Below, piece after piece: positions 1-10,200 of a DNA stretch of 64,000 nucleotides. The DNA comes from Anaerocolumna sp. AGMB13025 (GTDB lineage: Bacteria > Bacillota > Clostridia > Lachnospirales > Lachnospiraceae): the NCBI RefSeq assembly GCF_029689925.1, contig NZ_CP121445.1, positions 4,448,501 to 4,512,500 of the forward strand, written 5' to 3'. Both the position numbers and the translations under genes were made by a program. The notes under the pieces are model-generated. The model was not told the origin of the DNA. It saw nothing but the letters and a program-made list of their open reading frames with translations, and made no database searches. Numbering within the stretch: position 1 is the first letter of the stretch; the number at the start of each line of letters is the position of its first letter.

Positions 1-3000
1 GCTACCAGCGAGGAAGAACAAGCGGTGTCAATTGGTTCACTTGGTCCATGTAGATTTAATAAGTAGGATATCCGGTTCGTTAAAATACAATGGGAATTGC
101 CGGTGGAAGTCAGCGCTTCAATTTCACTGTCCTTTAGCACATCTCTGTAATCCGTGGTGGAGACTCCTACAAATAAACCCGTTTTCGACCCTGATAAATC
201 AGAAGGTTTATATCCGGCATCTTCAATGGTTTCCCATACTGTCTGCATAAAAATTCTTTGCTGGGGATCCATAAGTTCTGCTTCCATAGGAGATATACCA
301 AAAAACAAAGGGTCGAATTTATCAATTTCTTTCATAAATCCACCCCATTTTGATATCTTGTCAGGTAGATCTTCCTTTTTCCATCTGTCAGAAGGTATTT
401 CCGTTATTAAATCTTTTGTTTCCTCAAGGTTCCTCCAGAATGAAATCATATCTTCCGATTGAGGCATAATGCCGCCCATTCCTATGATGGCTATGGGCTC
501 CCTTTTTCCTCCCTGAGTATTAGAAAGACTCTCTTCCCATGAAGTTACATTGACCGGATTTCTTTGTGGTATCTTTCTGTTTTCCATAAACTCCTGAGGA
601 TAAGAGACCGGATTTTCCTCTTTGTTCTTATATTTCTCTTCGTTACTATTTATATCCCCATTCTTAATTAATTCGTTCTTAATTAACTCTGCGTTGTTAT
701 TTAACTCTTGATTCTTATTTATTTCTTCATTTCTATTTATTACTTCATTCCTATTTATCTCTTCATTCCTATTTATCTCTTCATTCCTATTTATCTCTTC
801 ATTCCTATTTATTTCTTGATTCTTACTTATTTCTTCAATCTTACTTATTTCTTGAATCTTACTTATTTCTTGAATCTTACTTATTTCTTCATCCTTATTT
901 ATTTCTTCATTCTTATTTATTTCTTCTCTCCTGCTAATTTCTTCTTCCTTATGGACTGCAAGTATGCTGTCATAGTGCTCCCGATACAGATAATCTATAA
1001 GTGCACCTAAGGTTGCATATTCAAAGAAAATGCTGGGATTAATTTGAAGAGAGTACAATTTATTAATTTTATTAGCCAGTTCCGTAAAGGTCAGGGAATT
1101 AAATCCATACTCATTCATATCCTTTTCCAGAAATATATCTTTATCTTTGATCCGCAGAATCTCCTTTACTGCATTTTTTACATCCTGATGAATTTCTTCC
1201 AATACCTCGACCTTATGAATACTATCTGCTTTAAAATCCTTTCTATCTTCTTTGTTTCTATTCTCTTCCTTAATCCCTAAAAGTCTTTGTAACTTTTGTG
1301 TATCTCCCTGTAATACTACGAGCTGATCTTCACCGGATTTTAAACTATCGGCCAGGGCCTTAATTCCATAAGTTGTCTCAAGGCTTTTTATTCCCATAGT
1401 GTCAAATAAATCTTTCGTAGACTGTTCTACCTGTATTCCGCCTTCTTTCCATAAAGGCCAGTTAATAGAGAGCGCCTTGCCATACCGCAAACCTTTCCTG
1501 CTAAGTTCGTTACGCAGTACAGAGAAATAATCCATAAAACTGTTGCCGTACGCATAATCTGCCTGCCCCAGATTTCCGGTTACTGCTGCGGTTGAGGAAA
1601 ACAAGATTATAAAGTCCAAAGGTTCATCCTTCGTTAACAGGTCAAGATTAATGGTACCCTGAACTTTGGGGATGATTACCTGTTCCATATCTGTTTTACT
1701 TTTATTCTTCAAATACGCATCTTTAGTCATACCGGCACAATGGATAACACCATTGATCCCGCCAAATCTCTCTTTTGCCGCTTCTATTATAACTGCAGCA
1801 TCATTAAGTGCTGAAACATCACCCTGAACAAATAAAACTTCACCGCCTAAAGCTTCTAAAGCTTTTAATTGTGAGACTTTCTCTGCATCCAATGGACTTC
1901 TGCCGGTTAAACATAACTTTGCCTGGTACTCTTTTGCCAGAAAATGTGCAACGATCAGACCCAGTTTGCCCAAACCGCCGGAAATAAGATATATTCCATG
2001 GGTTTTAAAGCCTGCTGTACCATTCCTATTGCTATCTGCTTTCAGGTTATTCTGGGCATTGAAGCTATTCCCTTGATTAAAACTATCCCTTTGATTTATA
2101 CTATCCTTTTGATTTATACTATCCTCTTGATTTATACTGTCCTCTTGATTTATACCGTCCTCTTGATTAATGTTGTCCTCTTGATTAATGTTGTCCTCTT
2201 GATTTATGCTGCCCTTTTGACTTTTATTTTCCTCTTGATTTTTACTATACTCTTGATTCGTGCTAACCTTTTCATTTCTGGTGTACTCTTTATGCATGTC
2301 GTTCTCTTCAATTGAATAGTCCTGTAATGCCCTGACAAATCGTCCTTCCTGAGAATGTAAAACTTCAATATCACCATTCATTACATCCATTAATTCTAAA
2401 ATCACTAGATTACTTAGGTCATTTAGAGTAACAGAAGAATTAAACTGTATGGATTTGCTTATAAACTTTGAATTTTCTAATCTTATGGATTTCGCAAAAC
2501 CGCCATAGGCTGCACTAAAGGGTGAAAATACTTTACCATCCCCCTGAAACATATAATTCAGCTTGATTTTTTCATCAGGTACAATGCTTTCTAAGGCCTG
2601 GTAGAGATATAAAAGCGGATAGATACTATATTCCGGGTCCTGCATTAAAATAGATTCAAATTCATAGTCTGATTCTTTTGACCATAAATAAATGATGTTA
2701 CCAGGAAAATGTTCTTTTTGCTTTAATCTCTCAATAAGCCTTATATAATCCTCTTTCCGAGCTGTATTAATGAAAAATTCATTTCTGTCTTCTATATAAT
2801 CCTTGCCAGGCTTAACCAGAACAAGATTAAATTTACCTGTAAGCTTACTTCTTAAATCTGCTGATAAATTATCGTCCGTATCAAAAATCAGGAGGTCACG
2901 CTCTAATTCCTCCAAATTGTTTACCGGTAAAAGGCTATCACTTTTTTCCCAGATATACTTATAGTAATGGACTTTATTATCGGCTGTCTGTATTTCATTG

Positions 3001-6000
3001 GTTTTGCTCCCGATTGTCCATAGGGAAAAGTCCTTGACTTTAACTAATACTTTACCTTTTTCATCCAGAATAACTACCTCATAACTATCCGATTCCTGCA
3101 ATCCGTTCTTTTTCCGCCCGGTATATTTTGCATAGGAAAAACAGTTTTCTGTCAATTCGCCCAGTATTTCAACTTCGCCGATATAGTATGGCAGCGTTAC
3201 AGCCCCATTCCTGGCTTTCGCACTTACCATTCCGATAACAGCCTCTAATGCTCCATCCATTATGGTCGGATGCAATACATATTCCTGGAAGGTTCCTTTT
3301 AAATGCTCCGGTAACCGAAGAGCCGCCAGTACTTCATTTTCGTTATAATATAAATTCTGTATGGACTGAAAACTTTGTAAAAGATTTAATCCTCCTTTTA
3401 TAAATAACCGGTAACACTCCTGTCCGGTTATCAAACTGGAACACCTGGATTTTATGGTCTTTACGTCCAGGTATTCATTTGAACTTTCCTGGTTTAAGGC
3501 TGCATATTCAATCCAGCCTTTACCATGTAATATCTCCTGTTCGTTCAGCTCTTTACTTAATACTTCATATTCCATAACCTTACTGTCTGTTTTATCAGGG
3601 AATAGGGTTATCTTTATTTTCTGGGAGAGGTCTTTTACCTTAAGCGCATTTAACCAGTAACTATTTTTTATTTTAATAACCTTTTTATTTGTAAAGAGGC
3701 TGCCGGCAGCCCTTGCTATTTCCAGATAGGCTACAGCCGGTAAGACTTTCTGATTCTGTACAATATGATCCTTCAGAAAAAATTCTGTGCCCAGAAATTT
3801 TTTTTCAAAGGCAGTCTCTTGTATGGTTGAACATTTCCTGTCAATCATAGGATGAATGGCAGTTATAGGATTTTCTGTCTTATTCAATACATGATCTACT
3901 TGTTCATTTATATCTGCCTTTATATCTGCCTCCGCCTCATCTTCTACCCAATACCGTTCTCCAAAAAACGGATAGGTGGGCAAATGGATTAATTTTAAAC
4001 TATGTCCTTTAAAAATAGTCTCACAGTCAGTCACTTTATTTTGTACATATAACCTTGCCAGTTCCGCTAGATTATCTTTGTATTCCTTCTGGTCTTGGTC
4101 TGGATTTACACTATCCTTAAGATTCTCTAAAACCTTACTAATAAAGGCTTTCATATTTGCATCTGCTTTTACCGGTTTTGAATTGCTGCTTTCCATAAAA
4201 TAGTCCGTTGTCTGACCAGTTACTACTATCTCCTCAAGTTTGGCTTTTAACTCTGAATTACTTTTTACTACCAAAGCACCTCTGATATTAAAGTGGCTTC
4301 TGCCAGCCTGCAAGGTATATGCAATATCTCCTATGTTACTATCATCCTCCTGTTTTTCCAACCAGTTTAACAGGTCTTTCACTTTCTGGTCATAGGATTC
4401 TTTTGTTTTCGCGGATAAGGTAATCAAATAATAGGGAAACTTAGGGACCGATGCGATATCATTCTCATTATTAAATTCCTGCAATACCACATGAGCATTG
4501 GTTCCGCTAAAGCCAAAGGCACTGACGGCTGCTAATCTTGGTTTATTATTTTGCACCTTCCAGTCCACGGTTTGATTATTCACATAAAAAGGAGTTTCCT
4601 TTAAAGATAGATGCATATTAGGCTCCTTGAAATGGAGAGTGGCGGGTATTTTTTTATGTTTCATTGCCAGGAGGACCTTTATAATACTGGTTACCCCAGC
4701 AGCAGTTGTTGTATGTCCGATATTTGATTTCACAGAACCGATGATGCAGAATTGCTTTTCGGAAGTGTATTTTTCGAAAACACCAGTTAGTGCTTTTACC
4801 TCAATTGGGTCCCCCAACTTAGTACCTGTTCCGTGAGTTTCAATATAACTTATTTCTCTGGGATTAATATTTGCTTTTTCATAAACATCGGTTTCTAACC
4901 TAATTTGGGACTGCATACTGGGGGCCGTTATCCCATTGGTTTTTCCATCCTGGTTTATGCCGGAACTTTTAATAACGCCATATATGGAATGTCCTTCTTC
5001 CAGTGCTTTTTTTAAGGGCATAAGAATTACAGCCCCTACACCTTCACTGATTACTGTCCCATCGGCAGAATTATCAAAGGCTCTGCATTCACCGGATTTT
5101 GACAGCATTTCCACTTTACTGGTGGCTATATGTAAATCCGGAGTGACCATAAGTCTGACTCCGCCTACTATTGCCATATCGCTTTCCTTATTTTTCATAC
5201 TCTGGCAGGCGAGGTGGAGTGCCGCCAGAGAACTGGAACACGCAGTATCTACAGTAATACAAGGACCAATCAGATTTAAAAAGTAAGATATTCTGGAGGC
5301 AAGTATGGACACCGCCATTCCTGTAAATGCTTCCCCGCTGTTTTCAGCGTTATTTCTGGTCAGTGTTTTTACATAATCCCCTTGGGAGGCTCCGACAAAT
5401 ACTCCGCACTTCTTATCCGATAAGTTTCTGTCCGAACAGCCTGCATCCTCCAGGGCTTTCCATACCTCCTCCAGAAAAAGCCTCTGCTGGGGGTCCATAT
5501 AAACTGCCTCTACTGGGGATATATTAAAAAACAGTGGATCAAACTTATCAATCCCATTAATAAATCCACCGACTTTACTATAGGATTTACCGGGTGTTTT
5601 GGGATCAGGGTCATAATATTTTTCTGAATCCCAGCGATCTTTTGGTATGGTAATTATGCTGTCTTTACCCTGCTCCAGATTACTCCAAAACTCCTCTGCA
5701 TTATCTGCTCCCGGGAAACGTCCGGATATTCCTATAACAGCAATGTCATCTTCCTTATAATTATGGAACTGGTTCTGGTTTTCATCTTTACTGGATAGTT
5801 TAAGAGCAGGTAAATCCATATGTACCGGTTCCTGGTCTATGGTATTTATATATCTGGTATTTATATATCTGGTATTTATATATCTGGTATTCATATCAAT
5901 GGAATTAGTAACTTTGGGATTCACACCCTTTAAATTCATATCCGTCAAATTCATATCCATCATATTCTTATCCGTTAAATTCTTATCCTTGAAATTAATA

Positions 6001-7145
6001 TCAGTAGAATTCGCATTCGTGTTCATGGTATCCGTAATATGTTCTGTAGAAATCAGCCGCACAGGTGCACGCCTTATAACTTCGGATTTAATATTATCGT
6101 GCTTATCATAATCTTGTTTAATATTATCCTGTTTAAAATTACCTAGCTTAACATTTTCAAGGTTGATATTATCTTGCTTAACGTTACCTAGCTTAATATT
6201 TTCAAGTTTAATACTATCCTGCATAATATCCTCAAGTTTAATATCATCGACCTTTTTATAAATCGTCTCCATACTGCCAAGTTTTATTTGTACATTTTCA
6301 TCTTTATTAAACCTGTCACTACTGCCACTTTCTCTTAGCGGAGGATCTCCGTCAGGTTCTTTATAATATGGGTTAATCTCCTTAAGGGTTTTTGCGACTC
6401 TGGTTTTCTCCTGTACCACATAGTCAGACAGCTTGGAGATCGTGGAATAATCATAGATTGTAACTGCATCAAGATTTAATCCAAAACTTTTATTAACATC
6501 CCTGATAATTTCAATTCCATTGATTGAATCAACACCCAGTTCCTTAAAACTGATCTCATATCGAAGTTCCTCCCTGGAAAGATGTAAGTTTGATGAAATA
6601 ATCTCAGAAATTTTGGCATATACCGCTTCTTCATCGATTCCATGTTCCCCAGATATTAATTCAGCTTTGTATTCTCCCCCGGCGGTTTCCGTATATGGGA
6701 TCTTAACGCTTGTCTGGGCTAAAGTGATATGATTCTTATTTACTTCCTGTAAGACTAATGCACTTAGCTTCGTTACGTTGGCATGATCATAAATAACTAC
6801 GGCATCAAGATTTAAACCATAGTGCCGGTTCACATCACGGATTATTTCGATTCCGTTTATGGAATCAACACCAAGGTCTTTAAAACTCATCTCATGTTCT
6901 AACTCTTCCTCCGACATATGCAGATTACCGGCTACTATTTCACTAATTTTAGCCAATATATCCTCTAACTGATAACCCCTGCTCCCGTCTGCTTCCAGGG
7001 CAGGAACAGGATTTTCCTTTGAAACTGCCTCAGATACCGTTCTATGAGGAGCAGCCGACAACAAATCCATTGCCATTTTTTTTGTTATCTCATGATTAAA
7101 TAACATTTGATATATTTCTTTTTCCGTATAATGATTCCCAGACAT
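1..7145 (-). CDS. PKS-5: trans-AT PKS, ACP-ACP-KS-DH-KR-ACP-KS (3' end outside window)
   Basis: Extends a polyketide on carrier proteins; at least 2,381 codons lie in the window. The start is ATG at 7145 after AAGGGGG; the frame stays open to base 1. Domains: two ACPs (Ser95 and Ser207, both in GVDSINGIEII), a repeat linker, KS (active Cys636 in DTACSSSL, followed by EAHGTGT-type and NIGH motifs), DH (His1127 in HIVQNQKVLP, with Asn at the usual Gly), KR with GGLGKLG, ACP (Ser2017) and a second KS whose active Cys (about 2376) lies 18 bases from the window edge. No AT is present. The N-terminal tandem ACPs follow the KS-ECH end of PKS-4, so they probably complete a beta-branching module. Domain calls are sure; the branch role is inferred. 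Confidence 0.95.
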   Translation of the reverse strand, partial: MSGNHYTEKEIYQMLFNHEITKKMAMDLLSAAPHRTVSEAVSKENPVPALEADGSRGYQLEDILAKISEIVAGNLHMSEEELEHEMSFKDLGVDSINGIEIIRDVNRHYGLNLDAVVIYDHANVTKLSALVLQEVNKNHITLAQTSVKIPYTETAGGEYKAELISGEHGIDEEAVYAKISEIISSNLHLSREELRYEISFKELGVDSINGIEIIRDVNKSFGLNLDAVTIYDYSTISKLSDYVVQEKTRVAKTLKEINPYYKEPDGDPPLRESGSSDRFNKDENVQIKLGSMETIYKKVDDIKLEDIMQDSIKLENIKLGNVKQDNINLENVKLGNFKQDNIKQDYDKHDNIKSEVIRRAPVRLISTEHITDTMNTNANSTDINFKDKNLTDKNMMDMNLTDMNLKGVNPKVTNSIDMNTRYINTRYINTRYINTIDQEPVHMDLPALKLSSKDENQNQFHNYKEDDIAVIGISGRFPGADNAEEFWSNLEQGKDSIITIPKDRWDSEKYYDPDPKTPGKSYSKVGGFINGIDKFDPLFFNISPVEAVYMDPQQRLFLEEVWKALEDAGCSDRNLSDKKCGVFVGASQGDYVKTLTRNNAENSGEAFTGMAVSILASRISYFLNLIGPCITVDTACSSSLAALHLACQSMKNKESDMAIVGGVRLMVTPDLHIATSKVEMLSKSGECRAFDNSADGTVISEGVGAVILMPLKKALEEGHSIYGVIKSSGINQDGKTNGITAPSMQSQIRLETDVYEKANINPREISYIETHGTGTKLGDPIEVKALTGVFEKYTSEKQFCIIGSVKSNIGHTTTAAGVTSIIKVLLAMKHKKIPATLHFKEPNMHLSLKETPFYVNNQTVDWKVQNNKPRLAAVSAFGFSGTNAHVVLQEFNNENDIASVPKFPYYLITLSAKTKESYDQKVKDLLNWLEKQEDDSNIGDIAYTLQAGRSHFNIRGALVVKSNSELKAKLEEIVVTGQTTDYFMESSNSKPVKADANMKAFISKVLENLKDSVNPDQDQKEYKDNLAELARLYVQNKVTDCETIFKGHSLKLIHLPTYPFFGERYWVEDEAEADIKADINEQVDHVLNKTENPITAIHPMIDRKCSTIQETAFEKKFLGTEFFLKDHIVQNQKVLPAVAYLEIARAAGSLFTNKKVIKIKNSYWLNALKVKDLSQKIKITLFPDKTDSKVMEYEVLSKELNEQEILHGKGWIEYAALNQESSNEYLDVKTIKSRCSSLITGQECYRLFIKGGLNLLQSFQSIQNLYYNENEVLAALRLPEHLKGTFQEYVLHPTIMDGALEAVIGMVSAKARNGAVTLPYYIGEVEILGELTENCFSYAKYTGRKKNGLQESDSYEVVILDEKGKVLVKVKDFSLWTIGSKTNEIQTADNKVHYYKYIWEKSDSLLPVNNLEELERDLLIFDTDDNLSADLRSKLTGKFNLVLVKPGKDYIEDRNEFFINTARKEDYIRLIERLKQKEHFPGNIIYLWSKESDYEFESILMQDPEYSIYPLLYLYQALESIVPDEKIKLNYMFQGDGKVFSPFSAAYGGFAKSIRLENSKFISKSIQFNSSVTLNDLSNLVILELMDVMNGDIEVLHSQEGRFVRALQDYSIEENDMHKEYTRNEKVSTNQEYSKNQEENKSQKGSINQEDNINQEDNINQEDGINQEDSINQEDSINQKDSINQRDSFNQGNSFNAQNNLKADSNRNGTAGFKTHGIYLISGGLGKLGLIVAHFLAKEYQAKLCLTGRSPLDAEKVSQLKALEALGGEVLFVQGDVSALNDAAVIIEAAKERFGGINGVIHCAGMTKDAYLKNKSKTDMEQVIIPKVQGTINLDLLTKDEPLDFIILFSSTAAVTGNLGQADYAYGNSFMDYFSVLRNELSRKGLRYGKALSINWPLWKEGGIQVEQSTKDLFDTMGIKSLETTYGIKALADSLKSGEDQLVVLQGDTQKLQRLLGIKEENRNKEDRKDFKADSIHKVEVLEEIHQDVKNAVKEILRIKDKDIFLEKDMNEYGFNSLTFTELANKINKLYSLQINPSIFFEYATLGALIDYLYREHYDSILAVHKEEEISRREEINKNEEINKDEEISKIQEISKIQEISKIEEISKNQEINRNEEINRNEEINRNEEINRNEVINRNEEINKNQELNNNAELIKNELIKNGDINSNEEKYKNKEENPVSYPQEFMENRKIPQRNPVNVTSWEESLSNTQGGKREPIAIIGMGGIMPQSEDMISFWRNLEETKDLITEIPSDRWKKEDLPDKISKWGGFMKEIDKFDPLFFGISPMEAELMDPQQRIFMQTVWETIEDAGYKPSDLSGSKTGLFVGVSTTDYRDVLKDSEIEALTSTGNSHCILTNRISYLLNLHGPSEPIDTACSSSLV
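690..935 (-). repeat. 18-bp in-frame tandem repeat, ACP-KS linker of PKS-5
   Basis: About a dozen variable copies of an 18-bp unit encode hexads such as NRNEEI and SKIQEI between the third ACP and the second KS. The best-conserved copies are near 740-810. The linker is charged, Asn/Glu/Ile-rich and probably flexible. Confidence 0.9.
2060..2285 (-). repeat. 18-bp in-frame tandem repeat inside the KR of PKS-5
   Basis: Roughly ten units encode INQEDS-like hexads. They lie between the KR structural subdomain and the catalytic Rossmann subdomain (the GGLGKLG motif follows), so the repeat expands a loop within one domain region and not only an inter-domain linker. Confidence 0.9.
5830..6255 (-). 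repeat. 15-bp in-frame tandem repeats, ACP-KS linker of PKS-5
   Basis: Three adjacent families of pentapeptide units occur: KLENI/KQDNI/KLGNV (about 6105-6250), NLTDM/NLTDK (about 5925-6010) and three near-identical NTRYI units (about 5833-5890). All keep the reading frame between the second ACP and the first KS. Confidence 0.9.
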
Positions 7146-7203
7146 TTTATACCCCCTTAGTAATCCATTTTTATTCCCATTGCATATCACATCTGCCTGC
7201 CGG

Positions 7204-10200
7204 TTATATTATTCTTTCATCCCTCTGCCGGAACAAAACTGCCTCCTCCGGTGTAATCTCTCCTGCTTCCAAGGCTTCCAGCATGTTATCAAGGGCTGCT
7301 GCAGATACATCCTCATATTTATTTTCTGTTTCCGGTAAATCCACAAAGGCAGCCAGTTTAATTTTGTTATCCACAGTTACCTTTTTTTCTCCGCCCGGTT
7401 TTAAAGCACCATTAAAATCTTTATCTTCCAAATAGAAATGACGGATTCTCTCCTTTACTTCCGGGTTGGTAAAGGTTTGCCGGTGCATCAGATTTTCCTG
7501 CCTGATATACTCCGGCAATTCCCTTAATATCCTGCCTGACAGATTACTCTTTAAGATCTTTAGGGTGATTAAGGGCTTTTCCGATAAAGATCTTGCAATG
7601 TTTAACGCCTCTTTTAAGACATCTTTACTATTGGTGAAGGTAACCTTTGCTCCTTTTTGAAATAGTTCCTCCCCTGAGTACGATTTAGCAGTGTACATCA
7701 TTTCCGAGGACAAGTTAATTCCGAATTTCTCTTTTAATATATAGGTTGCTCCCATACCCGGAGTAAATCCATACTTTGCAAAGACAGCACTGTAAATACC
7801 TTCTTTCGCCATAATAACAATGTCTCCGAATAAGCCAAAGAGTAACCCACCGCCGGCTGCATGTCCCTGGATTGCCGTAATAACAGGAACCGGTGCTTCC
7901 AACAAGCCTCGGTATAAAAAGGGAGCATCGGTAAAACTGTTCTTTTGATTGGCTATATTTAATAACTGTTCCTGGGTTCCGCCCATACTGAATATATTCC
8001 CATAGCCTGTCACAATAATTGATTTAATCCTGGGATCTTTTTTTACCTGGGCGAATTTGGCCATTAATCCTAGGACCAGGTTTTCAGCAAACATATTTCT
8101 GTTTTTTTCATCCTGCATTGTAATTAAGGCAATGGATTCATCTATTACCTGTAAGGATACTTCGTTCCCTTTATAATTGCTTTCCGCATATTTAAAATCC
8201 AGCTCGGTTTCAAAGCCATTTGGAGCAGCCTCACTTTGAGTATCAGGAATTGTAACTTGGCTGCTTTCCTTAAGGCTACTTTCCTTAAGCATTCTATCCT
8301 CTGCTTCTGGTTTCTTTTGGAAACTGTTATACCAGTAACGCTTCTTTTCAAAAGGATAGACAGGAAGAGACATTACTTTTGGTTTTTTCTCCCCGTAAAG
8401 TAAATTCCAGTCAATCTTTGTTCCCGTTACCCAGAGTTTCGCTAAATTAATCAGATTCTCATTTTGAATGCTTTCTGTAATATAGGAATCAAGAGAATCC
8501 TCCTTAAAAAATTCTTTCTTCTCCACCGCGCTGCCGGTTATAAAACTAAAGGTTTCATTCCTGTCATTCATATAATCTCTTAGTTTTTCATGAAGTTCCT
8601 TTCCTTCTGCAGCAATAACCGCCAGCCGGTAATCTTTTTCCTCCCTGCCGGTTTGTAAGGTGTATGCCAAATCCCTCATATTGATTTGTTGTGACCAGAT
8701 ATAACCCGTTTCTTGTATTTCACCTGACTGACTATATTTTTTGAGCTGCTTAGGATACTTACTGTATAAGTATGAGGCAGTACTGTCTACTGATGGGTTT
8801 TGAAGTACTTCCCTGACTGATAAATCCACATTAAGCTTTTGATTAATTCTTTCTACAAGCAGATTTAGTTTTACCATATCTAAATTCATCTCTGAGAATA
8901 CTCCCTCATTATCTATCTCCAAAGCTTCTACTTGAATCAGTTCCGCAATCAGTTCACAGACAAAGCTGCGTACCCAGGGTATGGCACTATCCCCTGCCTC
9001 TGGTTGACTGCCTGCATTTTCAAGATGAAGGCACAGAGCTTTTGCATATTGTTTTAATCTGTCCTTATTACGTGCAGATAAAATAATGAGTTGAGGTTTA
9101 GCCGTGACCTGACCTGCTGCCTGTTCCTTCTCTACATATTCCTCCAAGATGATATGGGCATTGGAACCGCCGGCACCGAAAGCACTTATGCCTGCTATTC
9201 TCGGGCAATTTTTTACTTCTCCATCTATTTCAATTGTTGGCGGCACCCAATTAGAACAGCTTCTTTGAACATAAAACGGAGTATTTTCAAAGTCGATATT
9301 CGGATTTGTTATTTCACTGTGTAAGGAAGGCACCAGCTGCTTATGTTTCATCTGCAATATTATTTTTGTTATTCCGGCAATTCCGGCCGCTGCCTCGGCA
9401 TGACCGATATTGGATTTTACCGATCCGATGGCACAGTACTGTTTTTCTTTGGTGTATTTTGTAAAGGACTTTGTAAGTCCGGTTATTTCAATCGGATCTC
9501 CAAGTGAGGTACCGGTTCCATGGGCTTCTAGATAGCTGATTGTTCGGGGATTTATATGTGCCTTTTCCAACGTTTTTACGATGAGATCACTTTGTTTCTT
9601 AGGATTTGGTACTGTATATCCGTTGGTTCTGCCGCCATGATTGATGGAACTTCCCCTTATTACGGCGTAGATATGATCTCCGTCTGCTTCGGCCTGGCTT
9701 AAGGATTTTAATAGTAAAGCCCCTACACCCTCACCGGGTACATAACCGTCGCCGCCTTCTCCAAAGCTCCTGCATCTGCCGTCCGTGGAAGCAAAGTTGT
9801 TGGCACATAAGTATTGATGCTTCGTCGGGTGTATGGTAAGATTTACTCCGCCGGCTACCGCCATCTGGCATTCTCCTCTGTGTATACTCTCACAGGCCAA
9901 ATGGATGGTGGTCAGAGAAGAGGAACACATTGTATCAATGGCAATACTGGGACCAGTTAAATCAAAGGTGTAAGATACCCGGTTTGCAATGGATGCATAG
10001 GAGGAACTGAGTGCCATAGGATTTCCGTAAAGGGTCTCTTCTGCACCGAACATCTGGTAATGGCCATACATAACTCCTACATAAACGCCGATTTCATACT
10101 TCTTAAGCTTTTCTAAATTATAACCTGCGTCTTCCATTGCCTCCCAGGTCACTTCAAGAAATAAACGCTCCTGGGGATCCATCATTTCCGCATCTCTTGG

